The notes beneath the pieces are model-generated. The model had not been told where the DNA came from, ran no database searches, and was given only the letters and a program-made list of their open reading frames with translations. The position numbers and the translations under genes were made by a program. A DNA stretch of 64,000 bases from Procambarus clarkii (taxonomy: Eukaryota > Arthropoda > Malacostraca > Decapoda > Cambaridae), in assembly GCF_040958095.1 (NCBI RefSeq), contig NC_091209.1, positions 6,358,740-6,422,739 of the forward strand, written 5' to 3'. Of the stretch, positions 11,367 through 21,800 are shown piece after piece. Position 1 is the first letter of the stretch. Every line of letters begins with the position of its first letter.

Positions 11367-11655
11367 GGGAATGTATTCACCTAGTTGTGCTTGCGAGGGT
11401 TGAGCTCTGCTCTTTCGGCCCGCCTCTCAACTGTCAGTCAACTGGTTCTACTACTACTTTTTTTCCCCACATCACACACACACCCCAGGAAGCAGCCCGT
11501 GACAGCTGACTAACTCCCAGGTGCCTATTTACTGCTAGGTAACAGGGGCATAGGGTGAAAGAAACTCAGCCCATTGTTTCTCGCCGGTGCCCGGGATCGA
11601 ACCCGGGAGCACAGGATCACGTGTCCAGCGTGCTGTCCGCTCGGCCACCGGCTCA
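11367..11655 (-). mobile_element. SINE family B, tRNA head plus LINE-derived tail
   Basis: Read on minus: tRNA-like head at about 11583-11655 (A box GGTGGCCGAGCGG, anticodon-like loop CACGTGA, B box GGTTCGATCCC), the same central domain as family A, a GTGTGTGTGTGATG linker, and a 3' tail (TTGAGAGGCGGG, AGAGCAGAGCTCAACCC, GCACAACTAGGTGAATACA). That tail closely matches the last 70 bp of the AC-tailed LINE ending at 38103, so this LINE family probably supplies the reverse transcriptase. Confidence 0.88.
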
Positions 11656-12010
11656 CTGCTAGATGCATCAGCTACCAAAACAAACGATTGCTGGCTAACA
11701 AAATGTAACTGAGAGAAGCTAAAACTACGTAAAATTCTGCGGCAGAGAATGCTTGTCTCTGGGGATATAACCAAGAGACCCCAATTTCGTCCGCAGAGGC
11801 CCGCCACTCTGTATACAAAGTGGTATAGTGTAAAAGTTTGTGGAAATGTTTCAAGAAAGGCATTTTCGAAATAGAGGAAAATGTAGGCATTACGAGGGCA
11901 CGCAGTGCAAACATTGCAAAGTGAGAAACTCCTGCAATCATGCCGTTATCGCCGTAAAAAGATAGCAGAGCAGTATTCTCGCCAGCAACTTTGGTTAAGA
12001 TGCAGTGTAA
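11656..12010. other. Unique spacer, no gene seen
   Basis: Two short overlapping minus frames, neither recognisable. Nothing else seen. Confidence 0.5.
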
Positions 12011-13439
12011 GCATGTCTAGCTTGTCCTGGACATTACCCTTCATGTCTTAGCTGGTCCTGGATATTACCCTTCATGTCTTAGCTGGTCCTGGACATTACC
12101 CTTCATGTCTAGCTTGGTCTGGACATTACCCTTCATGTCTGGCTTGGTCTGGACATTACCCTTCATGTCTGGCTTGGTCTGGACATTACCCTTCATGTCT
12201 GGCTTGGTCTGGACATTACCCTTCATGTCTGGCTTGGTCTGGACATTACCCTTCATGTCTGGCTTGGTCTGGACATTACCCTTCATGTCTTAGCTGGTCC
12301 TGGACATTACCCTTCATGTCTGGCTTGTCCTGGACATTACCCTTCATGTCTGGCTTGTCCTGGACATTACCCTTCATGTCTAGCTTGTCCTGGACATTAC
12401 CCTTCATGTCTTAGCTGGTCCTGGACATTACCCTTCATGTCTAGCTTGGTCTGGACATTACTCTTCATGTCTGGCTTGGTCTGGACATTACCCTTCATGT
12501 CTGGCTTGTCCTGGACATTACCCTTCATGTCTGGCTTGTTCTGGACATTACCCTTCATGTCTGGCTTGTCCTGGACATTACCCTTCATGTCTGGCTTGTC
12601 CTGGACATTACCCTTCATGTCTGGCTTGTCCTGGACATTACCCTTCATGTCTAGCTTGTCCTGGACATTACCCTTCATGTCTTAGCTGGTCCTGGACATT
12701 ACCCTTCATGTCTGGCTTGTCCTGGACATTACCCTTCATGTCTTGCTTGTCCTGGACATTACCCTTCATGTCCAGCTTGTCCTGGACATTACCCTTCATG
12801 TCTGGCTTGTCCTCGACATTACCCTTCATGTCTGGCTTGGTCTGGACATTACCCTTCATGTCTGGCTTGTCCTGGACATTACCCTTCATGTCTGGCTTGT
12901 CCTCGACATTACCCTTCATGTCTGGCTTGTCCTGGACATTACCCTTCATGTCTGGCTTGTCCTGGACATTACCCTTCATGTCTGGCTTGTCCTGGACATT
13001 ACCCTTCATGTCTGGCTTGTCCTGGACATTACCCTTCATGTCTGGCTTGTCCTGGACATTACCCTTCATGTCTTGCTTGTCCTGGACATTACCCTTCATG
13101 TCTGGCTTGTCCTGGACATTACCCTTCATGTCTGGCTTGTCCTGGACATTACCCTTCATGTCTGGCTTGTCCTCGACATTACCCTTCATGTCTGGCTTGT
13201 CCTCGACATTACCCTTCATGTCCAGCTTGTCCTCGACATTACCCTTCATGTCTGGCTTGTCCTGGACATTACCCTTCATGTCTGGCTTGTCCTGGACATT
13301 ACCCTTCATGTCTGGCTTGTCCTCGACATTACCCTTCATGTCCAGCTTGTCCTCGACATTACCCTTCATGTCTGGCTTGTCCTGGACATTACCCTTCATG
13401 TCTGGCTTGTCCTGGACATTACCCTTCATGTCCAGCTTG
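12011..13439. repeat. 30-bp minisatellite, about 47 copies
   Basis: The unit is ATGTCTGGCTTGTCCTGGAC then ATTACCCTTC, with variants CTAGC, CCAGC, CTTGC and a 31-bp ATGTCTTAGCTGGTCCTGG form that breaks the frame at 12050-12080, 12290, 12410 and 12680. Between frame breaks both strands are open (MSGLSWTLPF on plus, DKPDMKGNVQ on minus). Units with CTCGAC rather than CTGGAC cluster in the right third. No start context, codon bias or flanking exon supports translation. Confidence 0.96.
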
Positions 13440-13915
13440 CCAGCAGACATGAGATAGCGTTGAGATAAAAAGATGTACGTAAATTGACATCGATTGAAAT
13501 TGAATACGTAAATTGAGTAAATTGAGTTTGCATCCCCATAACTTGTCGTGTTCACTATGCAGGAAAGGTTCAATAATTATCTTAGGCAACAATGCACGCT
13601 GATAACCATCAACATATTGTCAAAATGTATGATAATCCTGCAGCCAATCTCCATGTTCTTTTTTTCTCTTGTGGGTTTTATGAAGACCACTTAGACACGG
13701 AACTGAATATGTTCGAATATTTATATGAGTGTTTGGATTTCTTCCTGTGTTCGAATTGCACATTTCTAAATGCTTCCCCACGAACTATAATTACAGATAA
13801 TTGCCAATGGAACCAAAATGTCTGTCCTATTCTACACAATTCTATATACGTATTAATTTATATATGACAAAATAATTTTGTAAGCACAGTAAATTAAAAA
13901 TGTAAAATGGCGTCT
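13440..13915. other. AT-rich spacer, no gene seen
   Basis: Contains a 91-codon plus frame (13592-13867) of no recognisable family; likely chance in AT-rich DNA. Confidence 0.45.
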
Positions 13916-15076
13916 CTGGGGTCGGCCGCTGCTTGGACGAGCATGGCCTGAGGACAGGCTGGGGGTCGGCCGCTGCTTGGACGAGCATGGCCTGAGGACA
14001 GGCTGGGGGTCGGCCGCTGCTTGGATGAGCATGGTGTGGGGACAGGCTGGGGTCGGCCGCTGCTTGGATGAGCATGGTGTGGGGACAGGCTGGGGTCGGC
14101 CGCTGCTTGGACGAGCATGGTCTGAGGACAGGCTGGGGGTCGGCCGCTGCTTGGACGAGCATGGCCTGAGGACAGGCTGGGGGTCGGCCGCTGCTTGGAC
14201 GAGCATGGTGTGAGGACAGGCTGGGGGTCGGCCGCTGCTTAGACGAGCATGGTCTGAGGACAGGCTGGGGGTCGGCCGCTGCTTGGACGAGCATGGCCTG
14301 AGGACAGGCTGGGGTCGGCCGCTGCTTGGACGAGCATGGCCTGAGGACAGGCTGGGGTCGGCCGCTGCTTGGACGAGCATGGTGTGAGGACAGGCTGGGG
14401 TCGGCCGCTGCTTGGACGAGCATGGCCTGAGGACAGGCTGGGGGTCGGCCGCTGCTTGGACGAACATGGTCTGAGGACAGGCTGGGGGTCGGCCGCTGCT
14501 TGGACGAACATGGTCTGAGGATAGGCTGGGGTCGGCCGCTGCTTGGACGAGCATGGTCTGAGGACAGGCTGGGGTCGGCCGCTGCTTGGACGAGCATGGC
14601 CTGAGGACAGGCTGGGGTCGGCCGCTGCTTGGACGAGCATGGCCTGAGGACAGGCTGGGGTCGGCCGCTGCTTGGACGAGCATGGCCTGAGGACAGGCTG
14701 GGGTCGGCCGCTGCTTGGACGAGCATGGCCTGAGGACAGGCTGGGGTCGGCCGCTGCTTGGACGAGCATGGCCTGAGGACAGGCTGGGGTCGGCCGCTGC
14801 TTGGACGAGCATGGTTTGAGGACAGGCTGGGGGTCGGCTGCTGCTTGGACGAACATGGTCTGGGGATAGGCTGGGGTCGGCCGCTGCTTGGACGAGCATG
14901 GTCTGAGGATAGGCTGGGGTCGGCCGCTGCTTGGACGAGCATGGTGCGGGGACAGGCTGGGGTCGGCCGCTGCTTGGATGAGCATGGCTTGAGGACAGGC
15001 TGGGGGTCGGCCGCTGCTTGGATGAGCATGGTCTGAGGACAGGCTGGGGGTCGGCCGCTGCTTGGATGAGCATGGC
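13916..15076. repeat. 44/45-bp minisatellite, about 26 copies
   Basis: The unit reads GGGGTCGGCCGCTGCTTGG, ACGAGCATGGCCTGAGG, ACAGGCTG, with an extra G giving the 45-bp form. Mixed 44 and 45 bp units make several long minus frames (about 250-416 codons) of SSKQRPTPACPQAMLVQAAAD type. NotI-like and EagI-like CGGCCG sites recur in every unit, giving a CpG-rich block. Confidence 0.96.
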
Positions 15077-15870
15077 GTGGAGATGAGTTAGCATTGGCAC
15101 CATTGTTCGGCGGCGGAGCGTGGTGTGACGGACGAATGGGACTGGGGGAAGCGTCTCTGCCTCTCGACCCCTAACCTCACCCCTCAGGAAACTGACATTT
15201 TAACGAAGAATACTTTCCCCAACACACTGCTGTAGAAACACCTTCAGAGACTTCACTCGTAACAAGTTAAACAAGGCGCCACAATGTTGACTAAACAGTG
15301 CAACCCAAATTTATATTTTTAGACTCAAGTTGGAAATGTTAGCTTACAACTTGAGTTGTGATATATAAGCAAAACACTGTGTGTTAGATACGACGACTGA
15401 AGGAGCAATAATGTCATCACGTGTAACGGTAGTAGGGCTGTTAGTGACAACAACGGTAGTTAACAGTAGCTAACTACTCAGGGATGTTGAAAATCATCCC
15501 TTGGCGTTTGTTAGTTAGTCACTTCCCTAGTGGAGAAACACTGTTACCTCATTTAAAATTAATACTTACAATAAATGTATTTCGGTCCCAAAAACCTGCA
15601 TTATTCATTGGTCAAAAACAGATTAGCTTTGACATATGTCACGAAACGATTATGTTTTGTTTTTGTATGATAAAAGTTGATATTTTGACTCTTGTGTTGA
15701 AAGCAATTATTGGTGGTAAGTGCGGAGCAGGTTATTGTGGGAGCGTGAGAACACTTAATTTAAACTAAGACAGTTGGTAGGGAAGTTTTGTGTGTGTAGA
15801 GAGATGAAGTTGGAGTTGTGAATAGAGTTGGTGTTGTAACTTTCTCCCAGATGGGGAGGCTAGAATCATG
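15077..15870. other. Unique spacer, no gene seen
   Basis: AT-rich, with a 94-codon plus frame at 15484-15768 that I do not recognise. No promoter or RNA gene evident. Confidence 0.45.
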
Positions 15871-15875
15871 GGTTG

Positions 15876-16261
15876 GTGACCAGGCCAACACTGGTGGGTG
15901 GTGACCCAGCCCAACACTGGTGGGTGGTGACCCAGCCCAACACTGGTGGGTGGTGACCCAGCCCAACACTGGTGGGTGGTGACCTAGGGCAGCACTGGTG
16001 GGTGGTGACCCAGCCCAACACTGGTGGGTGGTGACCTAGGGCAGCATTGGTGGGTGGTGACCCAGCCCAACACTGGTGGGTGGTGACCTAGGGCAGCATT
16101 GGTGGGTGGTGACCCAGCCCAACACTGGTGGGTGGTGACCTAGGGTAGCATTGGTGGGTGGTGACCCATCCCAACACTGGTTTGTGGTGACCTAGGGCAG
16201 CACTGGTGGGTGGTGACCCAGCCCAACACTGGTGGGTGGTGACCCAGCCCAACACTGGTGG
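15876..16261. repeat. 26-bp minisatellite with 52-bp higher order
   Basis: Two unit types, A (TGGGTGGTGACCCAGCCC then AACACTGG) and B (TGGGTGGTGACCTAGGGC then AGCACTGG or AGCATTGG). After four A units the array goes A-B-A-B for about eight units and ends with two A units, so a 52-bp dimer has amplified within the 26-bp array. Confidence 0.93.
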
Positions 16262-16884
16262 TGCGTGTCATGGGGTACAAGCAACATGATGGCATCAGGT
16301 GGCAAACCGTAGTATTGAGTACAGAACCACCACAAAGTCTTCATGAAGCCAGAGTGCCGACGACAGTGGCGGCGACGGAGCTCGTGAAACCTACCCTCCG
16401 GCCCACCGACCGGCGACTAGCCTCGTATATCAGCCAGGTATTTTAGTGTACCATTCCAGTGGCAATATCGCCAACTTCTCGCACTTGTGCAACATGTGCA
16501 ATTGTGGTGCATGGGCCAGAAAATGTGAAGTTTGAAAAGTGCAATTGAGGCTATTGTAGCCTGAGAGACGCCAGCGGGAGGTGACGCTTTCAGGTCCCTC
16601 GCTCCAGACGAGATCACTTTAACGTCAACAGTTCTTCTTACAGCCTCCAGAACACTTTAAAAATACAAAGTGACATAGTCAAGTGCACTTAGCCACTTGT
16701 ACTTTTCAGTAGCCACTTTGCTACACTGAGCACAAAGTGTCGAGAGTTGAGAACGTGATTCGTGATCTAAATTTATAATTACAAAAGTCTTAAAGCTATT
16801 AAAAAATACTGGATTTTTTTTTTTATTTTAGCCATTACCAGATCATGGATCAGCTAATCTAACACATCCAATTTGTCCTATAAA
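16262..16884. other. Spacer, no gene established
   Basis: A GC-richer piece at 16258-16446 has an open plus frame ending near CAGCCAGGTATTTT, which could be an exon with a GT donor. With no homology I recognise I do not call it. The rest is AT-rich with a T run at about 16815. Confidence 0.4.
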
Positions 16885-16886
16885 TA

Positions 16887-16887
<1 letters not shown>

Positions 16888-16975
<88 letters not shown>
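16888..16975. repeat. (TA)n tract
   Basis: Uninterrupted TA dinucleotides, about 44 copies. Confidence 0.97.
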
Positions 16976-16977
<2 letters not shown>

Positions 16978-17361
16978 AGCTGTCCTTGTAGCCTTTCCGA
17001 AGGCACTAGAATCATATTGGCTTTGCCTTTCCACTAGCTTAAATGAGAAAAGCCAGAACGAAAAGACAGATGAAGGCCGGTCCAAGAGCTAGGTATCGCT
17101 CAAGATAAGTACGGTTTAGTTAAACATCGCTAGGCAAGCACTCTCACACTAAACTAGTCTGCGTTAATATAACAACCATGTTAAAATACAATTTAAGATA
17201 AAGGAGTTGATCAGTTGACACTACGTCAATGTCACTGTCAATGTTCTCCGAAAAGAAATATTGCAAGACTGGATTCTGGCGCGATTCTTCTGCGAGGAAT
17301 TCTATTACTGGGATGTCAAGTGAGGAGCCTAAGCGTGAAGCATAACTAAACCAAGAGATTG
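16976..17361. other. Unique spacer, no gene seen
   Basis: Unremarkable sequence leading into the next minisatellite. Confidence 0.5.
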
Positions 17362-19152
17362 GTTGGTAGCCAGGGCCCACCAGGATACTGGTAGCTAGGT
17401 TGTGTGGTAGCCAGGGCCCACCAGGAGACTGGTAGCTAGGTTGTGTGGTAGCCAGGGCCCACCAGGAGACTGGTAGCTAGGTTGTGTGGTAGCCAGGGCC
17501 CACCAGGAGACTGGTAGCTAGGGTTGTGTGGTAGCCAGGGCCCACCAGGAGACTGGTAGCTAGGGTTGTGTGGTAGCCAGGGCCCACCAAGAGACTGGTA
17601 GCCAGGGGCCACTAGGAGACTGGTAGCTAGGGTTGTGGTAGCCAGGGGCTCCACCAGGAGACTGGTAGCTAGGTTGTGTGGTAGCCAGGGGCCACGAGGA
17701 GACTGGTAGCTAGGGTTGTGTGGTAGCCAGGGCCCACCAGGAGACTGGTAGCTAGGTTGTCTGCTAGCCAGGGCCCACCAGGATACTGGTAGCTGGAGTT
17801 GTGTGGTAGCCAGGGCCCACCAGGAGACTGGTAGCTAGGGTTGTGGTAGCCAGGGCCCACCAGGAGACTGGTAGCTAGGTTGTGTGGTAGCCAGGGCCCC
17901 ACCAGGAGACTGGTAGCTAGGGTTGTGGTAGCCAGGGGCTCCACCAGGAGACTGGTAGCTAGGTTGTGTGGTAGCCAGGGGCCACGAGGAGACTGGTAGC
18001 TAGGGTTGTGTGGTAGCCAGGGCCCACCAGGAGACTGGTAGCTAGGTTGTCTGCTAGCCAGGGCCCACCAGGATACTGGTAGCTGGAGTTGTGTGGTAGC
18101 CAGGGCCCACCAGGAGACTGGTAGCTAGGGTTGTGGTAGCCAGGGCCCACCAGGAGACTGGTAGCTAGGTTGTGTGGTAGCCAGGGCCCACCAGGAGACT
18201 GGTAGCTAGGGTTGTGTGGTAGCCAGGGCCCACCAGGAGACTGGTAGCTAGGGTTGTGTGGTAGCCAGGGCCCACCAGGAGACTGGTAGCTAGGGTTGTG
18301 TGGTAGCCAGGGCCCACCAGGAGACTGGTAGCTAGGGTTGTATGGTAGCCAGGGCCCACCAGGAGACTGGTAGCTAGGGTTGTATGGTAGCCAGGGCCCA
18401 CCAGGAGACTGGTAGCTAGGTTGTGTGGTAGCCAGGGCCCACCAGGAGACTGGTAGCTAGGGTTGTATGGTAGCCAGGGCCCACCAGGAGACTGGTAGCT
18501 AGGGTTGTATGATAGCCAGGGCCCACCAGGAGACTGGTAGCTAGGTTGTGTGGTAGCCAGGGCCCATCACGAGACTGGTAGCTAGGGTTGTGTGGTAGCC
18601 AGGGCCCACCAGGAGACTGGTAGCTAGGGTTGTGGTAGCCAGGGCCCACCAGGAGACTGGTAGCTAGGGTTGTGGTAGCCAAGGCCCACCAGGAGACTGG
18701 TAGCTAGGGTTGTGGTAGCCAGGGGGCAGGAAACTGGTAGCTAGGGTTGTGTGGTAGCCAGGGCCCACCAGGAGACTGGTAGCTAGGGTTGTGTGGTAGC
18801 CAGGGCCCACCAGGAGACTGGTAGCTAGGGTTGTGTGGTAGCCAGGACCCACCAGGAGACTGGTAGCTAGGTTGTGTGGTAGCCAGGGCCCACCAGGAGA
18901 CTGGTAGCTAGGTTGTGTGGTAGCCAGGGCCCACCAGGAGACTGGTAGCTAGGGTTGTGGTAGCCAGGGCCCACCAGGAGACTGGTAGCTAGGGTTGTGG
19001 TAGCCAAGGCCCACCAGGAGACTGGTAGCTAGGGTTGTGGTAGCCAGGGGGCAGGAGACTGGTAGCTAGGGTTGTGTGGTAGCCAGGGCCCACCAGGAGA
19101 CTGGTAGCTAGGGTTGTGTGGTAGCCAGGGGGCAGGAGACTGGTAGCCAGGC
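17362..19152. repeat. 42/43-bp minisatellite, about 43 copies, with higher-order repeats
   Basis: The unit reads GTTGTGTGGTAGCCAGGGCC, CACCAGGAGACTGGTAGC, TAGG, plus an optional G. A run of units at about 17641-17930 is repeated 290 bp downstream with its private variants in order (GGCCACGAGG, TTGTCTGCTAGCC, AGGATACTGGTAGCTGGAG). A second block with AAGGCCCACC followed by GGGGGCAGGA recurs 325 bp apart (about 18681 and 19006). These are multi-unit duplications. Confidence 0.96.
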
Positions 19153-19647
19153 TGTAAGGAATGGGTATGTTGGGCAGAATAAAACTTGGTACAGAATGTC
19201 ATGCAATAAACAAGAAGCTATTTAACTCTGTTAAAATTTGGCGCCGGCCATCTTATGTAGTTCATGTGTTCTTGAGGTCTTAGCAAGACAGCTTTTTCTT
19301 TATTAACAACTAGATGGGGTATCCGGCGGTGCCCGGGTCTCATTCTTCCTTCCCCTTTCCTCTCCCTTTCCCTCCCTTTCCTTCCTTCTCTTCTCCCACT
19401 GTTTCATGTGTCTTTCCCTGCTTCAATTTGTACTTTGATGCGCGTGATCCGTGGGTCGTCAGATGTCCACCCCTACATGTAGCTAGGTCCTCCTACGGGG
19501 ACCTAGCTACATGGGGGACACACACAAATCTGTGCCATGCAGTTACAGTGACAGGTTCGAACCTCGCTGAGGTATATGGGAACAACCTCCAAACTGACTA
19601 GGCCATACTGGAGTCATTAAGTACTCAGAAACGAGAATGTTATATTT
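19153..19647. other. Spacer with tRNA-like fragment
   Basis: Mostly unique. Near 19550-19585 there is GACAGGTTCGAACCTCGC, a B-box-like stretch, perhaps a SINE head remnant. A perfect hairpin is listed separately. Confidence 0.4.
19476..19513. other. Perfect 15-bp hairpin
   Basis: CATGTAGCTAGGTCC at 19476-19490 is the exact reverse complement of GGACCTAGCTACATG at 19499-19513, with an 8-base loop TCCTACGG. No T run follows, so it is not a classic terminator. Confidence 0.85.
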
Positions 19648-20132
19648 GAGTGCGTCGTGGAGTGGTTGAGTGCGTCGTGGAGTGGTTGAGTGCGTCGTGG
19701 AGTGGTTGAGTGCGTCGTGGAGTGGTTGAGTGCGTCGTGGAGTGGTTGAGTGCGTCGTGGAGTGGTTGAGTGCGTCGTGGAGTGGTTGAGTGCGTCGTGG
19801 AGTGGTTGAGTGCGTCGTGGAGTGGTTGAGTGCGTCGTGGAGTGGTTGAGTGCGGCGTGGAGTGGTTGAGTGCGGCGTGGAGTGGTTGAGTGCGGCGTGG
19901 AGTGGTTGAGTGCGGCGTGGAGTGGTTGAGTGCGGCGTGGAGTGGTTGAGTGCGGCGTGGAGTGGTTGAGTGCGGCGTGGAGTGGTTGAGTGCGTCGTGG
20001 AGTGGTTGAGTGCGGCGTGGAGTGGTTGAGTGCGGCGTGGAGTGGTTGAGTGCGTCGTGGAGTGGTTGAGTGCGTCGTGGAGTGGTTGAGTGCGTCGTGG
20101 AGTGGTTGAGTGCGTCGTGGAGTGGTTGAGTG
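19648..20132. repeat. 20-bp minisatellite, 24 copies, very uniform
   Basis: The unit is AGTGGTTGAGTGCGTCGTGG with one variable base (CGTC or CGGC). The order along the array is 10 CGTC, 7 CGGC, 1 CGTC, 2 CGGC, 4 CGTC. No indels. The spurious minus frame HSTTPRRTQP stems from the periodicity. Confidence 0.97.
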
Positions 20133-20229
20133 CACTGGGGTGGCAGAGCGTGTAGGGGCCCTCAGGTTAATTCAACAAACATAATGATAAAGGGTTAAAC
20201 TGAAGAGGAAGATGTATTTTAATATTAAC

Positions 20230-20445
20230 GTGAGGGGCCCACATTTCTGGTGGCCCTGGCAGATGCCTCGTCAAGTCTCTTCACTATTCTTGAGAAAGTT
20301 TTGCAGCTGTGTTTTGAAATGAAGTACATTATGTCTTCTTCTTTACGGCTTCGGCGGGTAGGCGTAGAATTTACATGGGTTTATTTTCCTTTTGATAAAA
20401 GAACATCATCCACTGTCTTAAATTGTGGCTGTCGGTCTTGAAGTC
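20230..20445 (+). repeat. Interspersed repeat, shared with 23190-23395
   Basis: Contains TTTACGGCTTCGGCGGGTAG; the same phrase and its flanks recur inverted at about 23200-23390 (CTACCCGCCGAAGTCGTAAA on plus). Both spell SLRLRRVG-like peptides, suggesting a retroelement coding fragment of unknown family. Confidence 0.5.
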
Positions 20446-20449
20446 CCTT

Positions 20450-20766
20450 TGTGTGAATTACTTTGATCTTTCAAAGAAGTTCTCTCTCAAAGGGTTTTAT
20501 AATTTATTCAGTATTTTAAATGTCTCGCTGATATCAGTTCTGTGATGATTGGTGTGTAGTGTTGTGAGTCTTGCGGCTTTCAGCCTCTCCTTGGACGAGA
20601 GTTAACTCAGTTCTTGGGTGATTTTTGTCACCCTGTCTTAAACGCTTTCCAATATAGTTCCGTTTTCTTGTAGATTGGGTCCTTCTGTATGGATGAGGCA
20701 GTCTGGAAGTGGGTGAACAGGTCATTTTAATTTTCAACAGTTTCGATGAGATGAGTCCAATGAGTA
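20450..20766 (-). mobile_element. Decayed LINE coding fragment
   Basis: On the minus strand, peptides in the order RLKAARLTTL then ISETFKILNKL resemble the conserved end of CR1-type reverse transcriptases (RLRELNLTSL ... ITTFKILKGI in the intact LINE here). A related piece lies at 21030-21145. Stops and frameshifts throughout. Confidence 0.45.
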
Positions 20767-20768
20767 CT

Positions 20769-21025
20769 GGGAGCCGGTCGGCCGAGCGGACAGTACGCTG
20801 GACTTGTGGTCCTGTGTTCCTGGGTTCAATCCCAGGCGCCGGCGAGAAACAATGGGCAGAGTTTCTTTCACCCTATGCCCCTGTTACCTAGCAGTAAAAT
20901 AGGTACCTGGGTGTTAATCAGCTGTCATGGGCTGCTTCCTTGAGTTGGAGGCCTGATCGAGGACCGGGCCGCGGCGGGGACACTAAAAAGCCCCGAAATC
21001 ATCTCAAGATAACCTCAAGATAGCC
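20769..21025 (+). mobile_element. SINE family A, full length
   Basis: Complete plus-strand copy: head with A box GGTCGGCCGAGCGG and B box GGTTCAATCCC at 20769-20841, central domain, GC-rich tail, two AAGATAACCTC-type repeats at the end. It sits between two related LINE fragments (20450-20766 and 21030-21145). Confidence 0.92.
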
Positions 21026-21029
21026 CTGT

Positions 21030-21145
21030 CATGTCTGGTTTGTTGTGTTATTAGCCTCGGGGCCCTCAACCGTTCCTTGTATGGAAGTCGACTTAGTTCA
21101 GGAATGATTTTTGTCGTCCGGTGTTGAGGTGTCTACAAAGCAGGC
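21030..21145 (-). mobile_element. Decayed LINE coding fragment
   Basis: Parallel to 20530-20650 (both contain a TTAGTTC/TCAGTTC, then TGATTTTTGTC order). Old copy of the same LINE type. Confidence 0.4.
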
Positions 21146-21284
21146 ATGTCTTACTGAAGACTGTCTCTCCCATAGTTGAATACCTACCTTCTTTTCCTTT
21201 ATATCAAAGTTACGTCTGACTGTTCCCTAGGATTTGTTGGGCTGCTTTTACAACCGCTTCCATTAGTGCAACTTTCGGTGATTG

Positions 21285-21410
21285 GTGGATTTCTGGATTC
21301 TGACATTTGTTATAGCTCTAAATTCATATACTTTTTCGCACTCCATCACATAGTGACGGAGGGTGTGCGAATAATTTTGTTGACACAGTTTACGTTTGAT
21401 CAGGTCTACA
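21285..21410 (-). mobile_element. Remnant of I-type LINE X (3' coding part)
   Basis: TCGCACTCCATCACATAGTG and GACGGAGGGTGTGCGAATAA match the better preserved copy at 53540-53610. The homology stops at GGTCTACA and resumes at about 21645, because another element is inserted between. Confidence 0.7.
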
Positions 21411-21411
21411 T

Positions 21412-21466
<55 letters not shown>

Positions 21467-21644
21467 CAAGAAGGTATATTGGGGATTAACAGAGAACATA
21501 GAAATTGAGTTCATTTTACATTCTTGTAAACCCACTAGAACACATAGCGTTTCCGGCAAATCCTTAAACTAACATAATTTTAGACAATTTACAGCAAAAT
21601 TGACAAAAAAAATATTTACAGTTGCTTTACAGGTTAACAGGTAC
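21411..21644 (-). mobile_element. CR1-like LINE tail with (TAAA)n, inserted in LINE X remnant
   Basis: (ATTT)n at 21411-21468 followed by ACAAGAAGGTATATTGGGG and a segment that, on minus, contains GCCGGAAACGCTATGTG and GTTTACAAGAATGTAAAATG. It corresponds to the 3' end at 51050-51180 and to tails near 60510 and 62270. The ATTT array is the poly(TAAA) end of the minus-strand insertion. Confidence 0.65.
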
Positions 21645-21800
21645 AGATCAGCAGGTCATGCGAAATTCCAGAGTCACTTATGGCCTAGTTTAAACCGAGC
21701 TGAAGTAACATTTAGAAGTCTCCTCATTATATTGGATAACTTATAGATTTATGTGTGTTCTTGTATAATAGTGTGATGATTGATCGATCTGCTAGTGTAG
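21645..21800 (-). mobile_element. LINE X remnant, continuation
   Basis: Resumes homology to 53615-53740 (CAGATCAGCAGGTCATG, TTTAGAAGTCTCCTCATT compare CATCTAGAAGTCTGCTGATT). Interrupted by the insertion just before it. Confidence 0.55.

Noticed and set aside
12668-13573. 301-codon minus frame with DKPDMKGNVQ decapeptides and a unique N-terminus
   Set aside because: The opposite strand is equally open, unit-length variants break the frame, and there is no signal peptide or splice context. A repeat protein is possible but not supported.
13842-15103. Frames of 250-416 codons, SSKQRPTPACPQA type
   Set aside because: Several overlapping frames on both strands within a 44/45-bp array; artefact of periodicity.
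16258-16446. Host exon with GT donor
   Set aside because: Short open frame without recognisable homology; a single GT is not evidence.
12011-20132. CRISPR array suggested by regular repeats
   Set aside because: Units are contiguous without unique spacers, in a eukaryotic repeat context.
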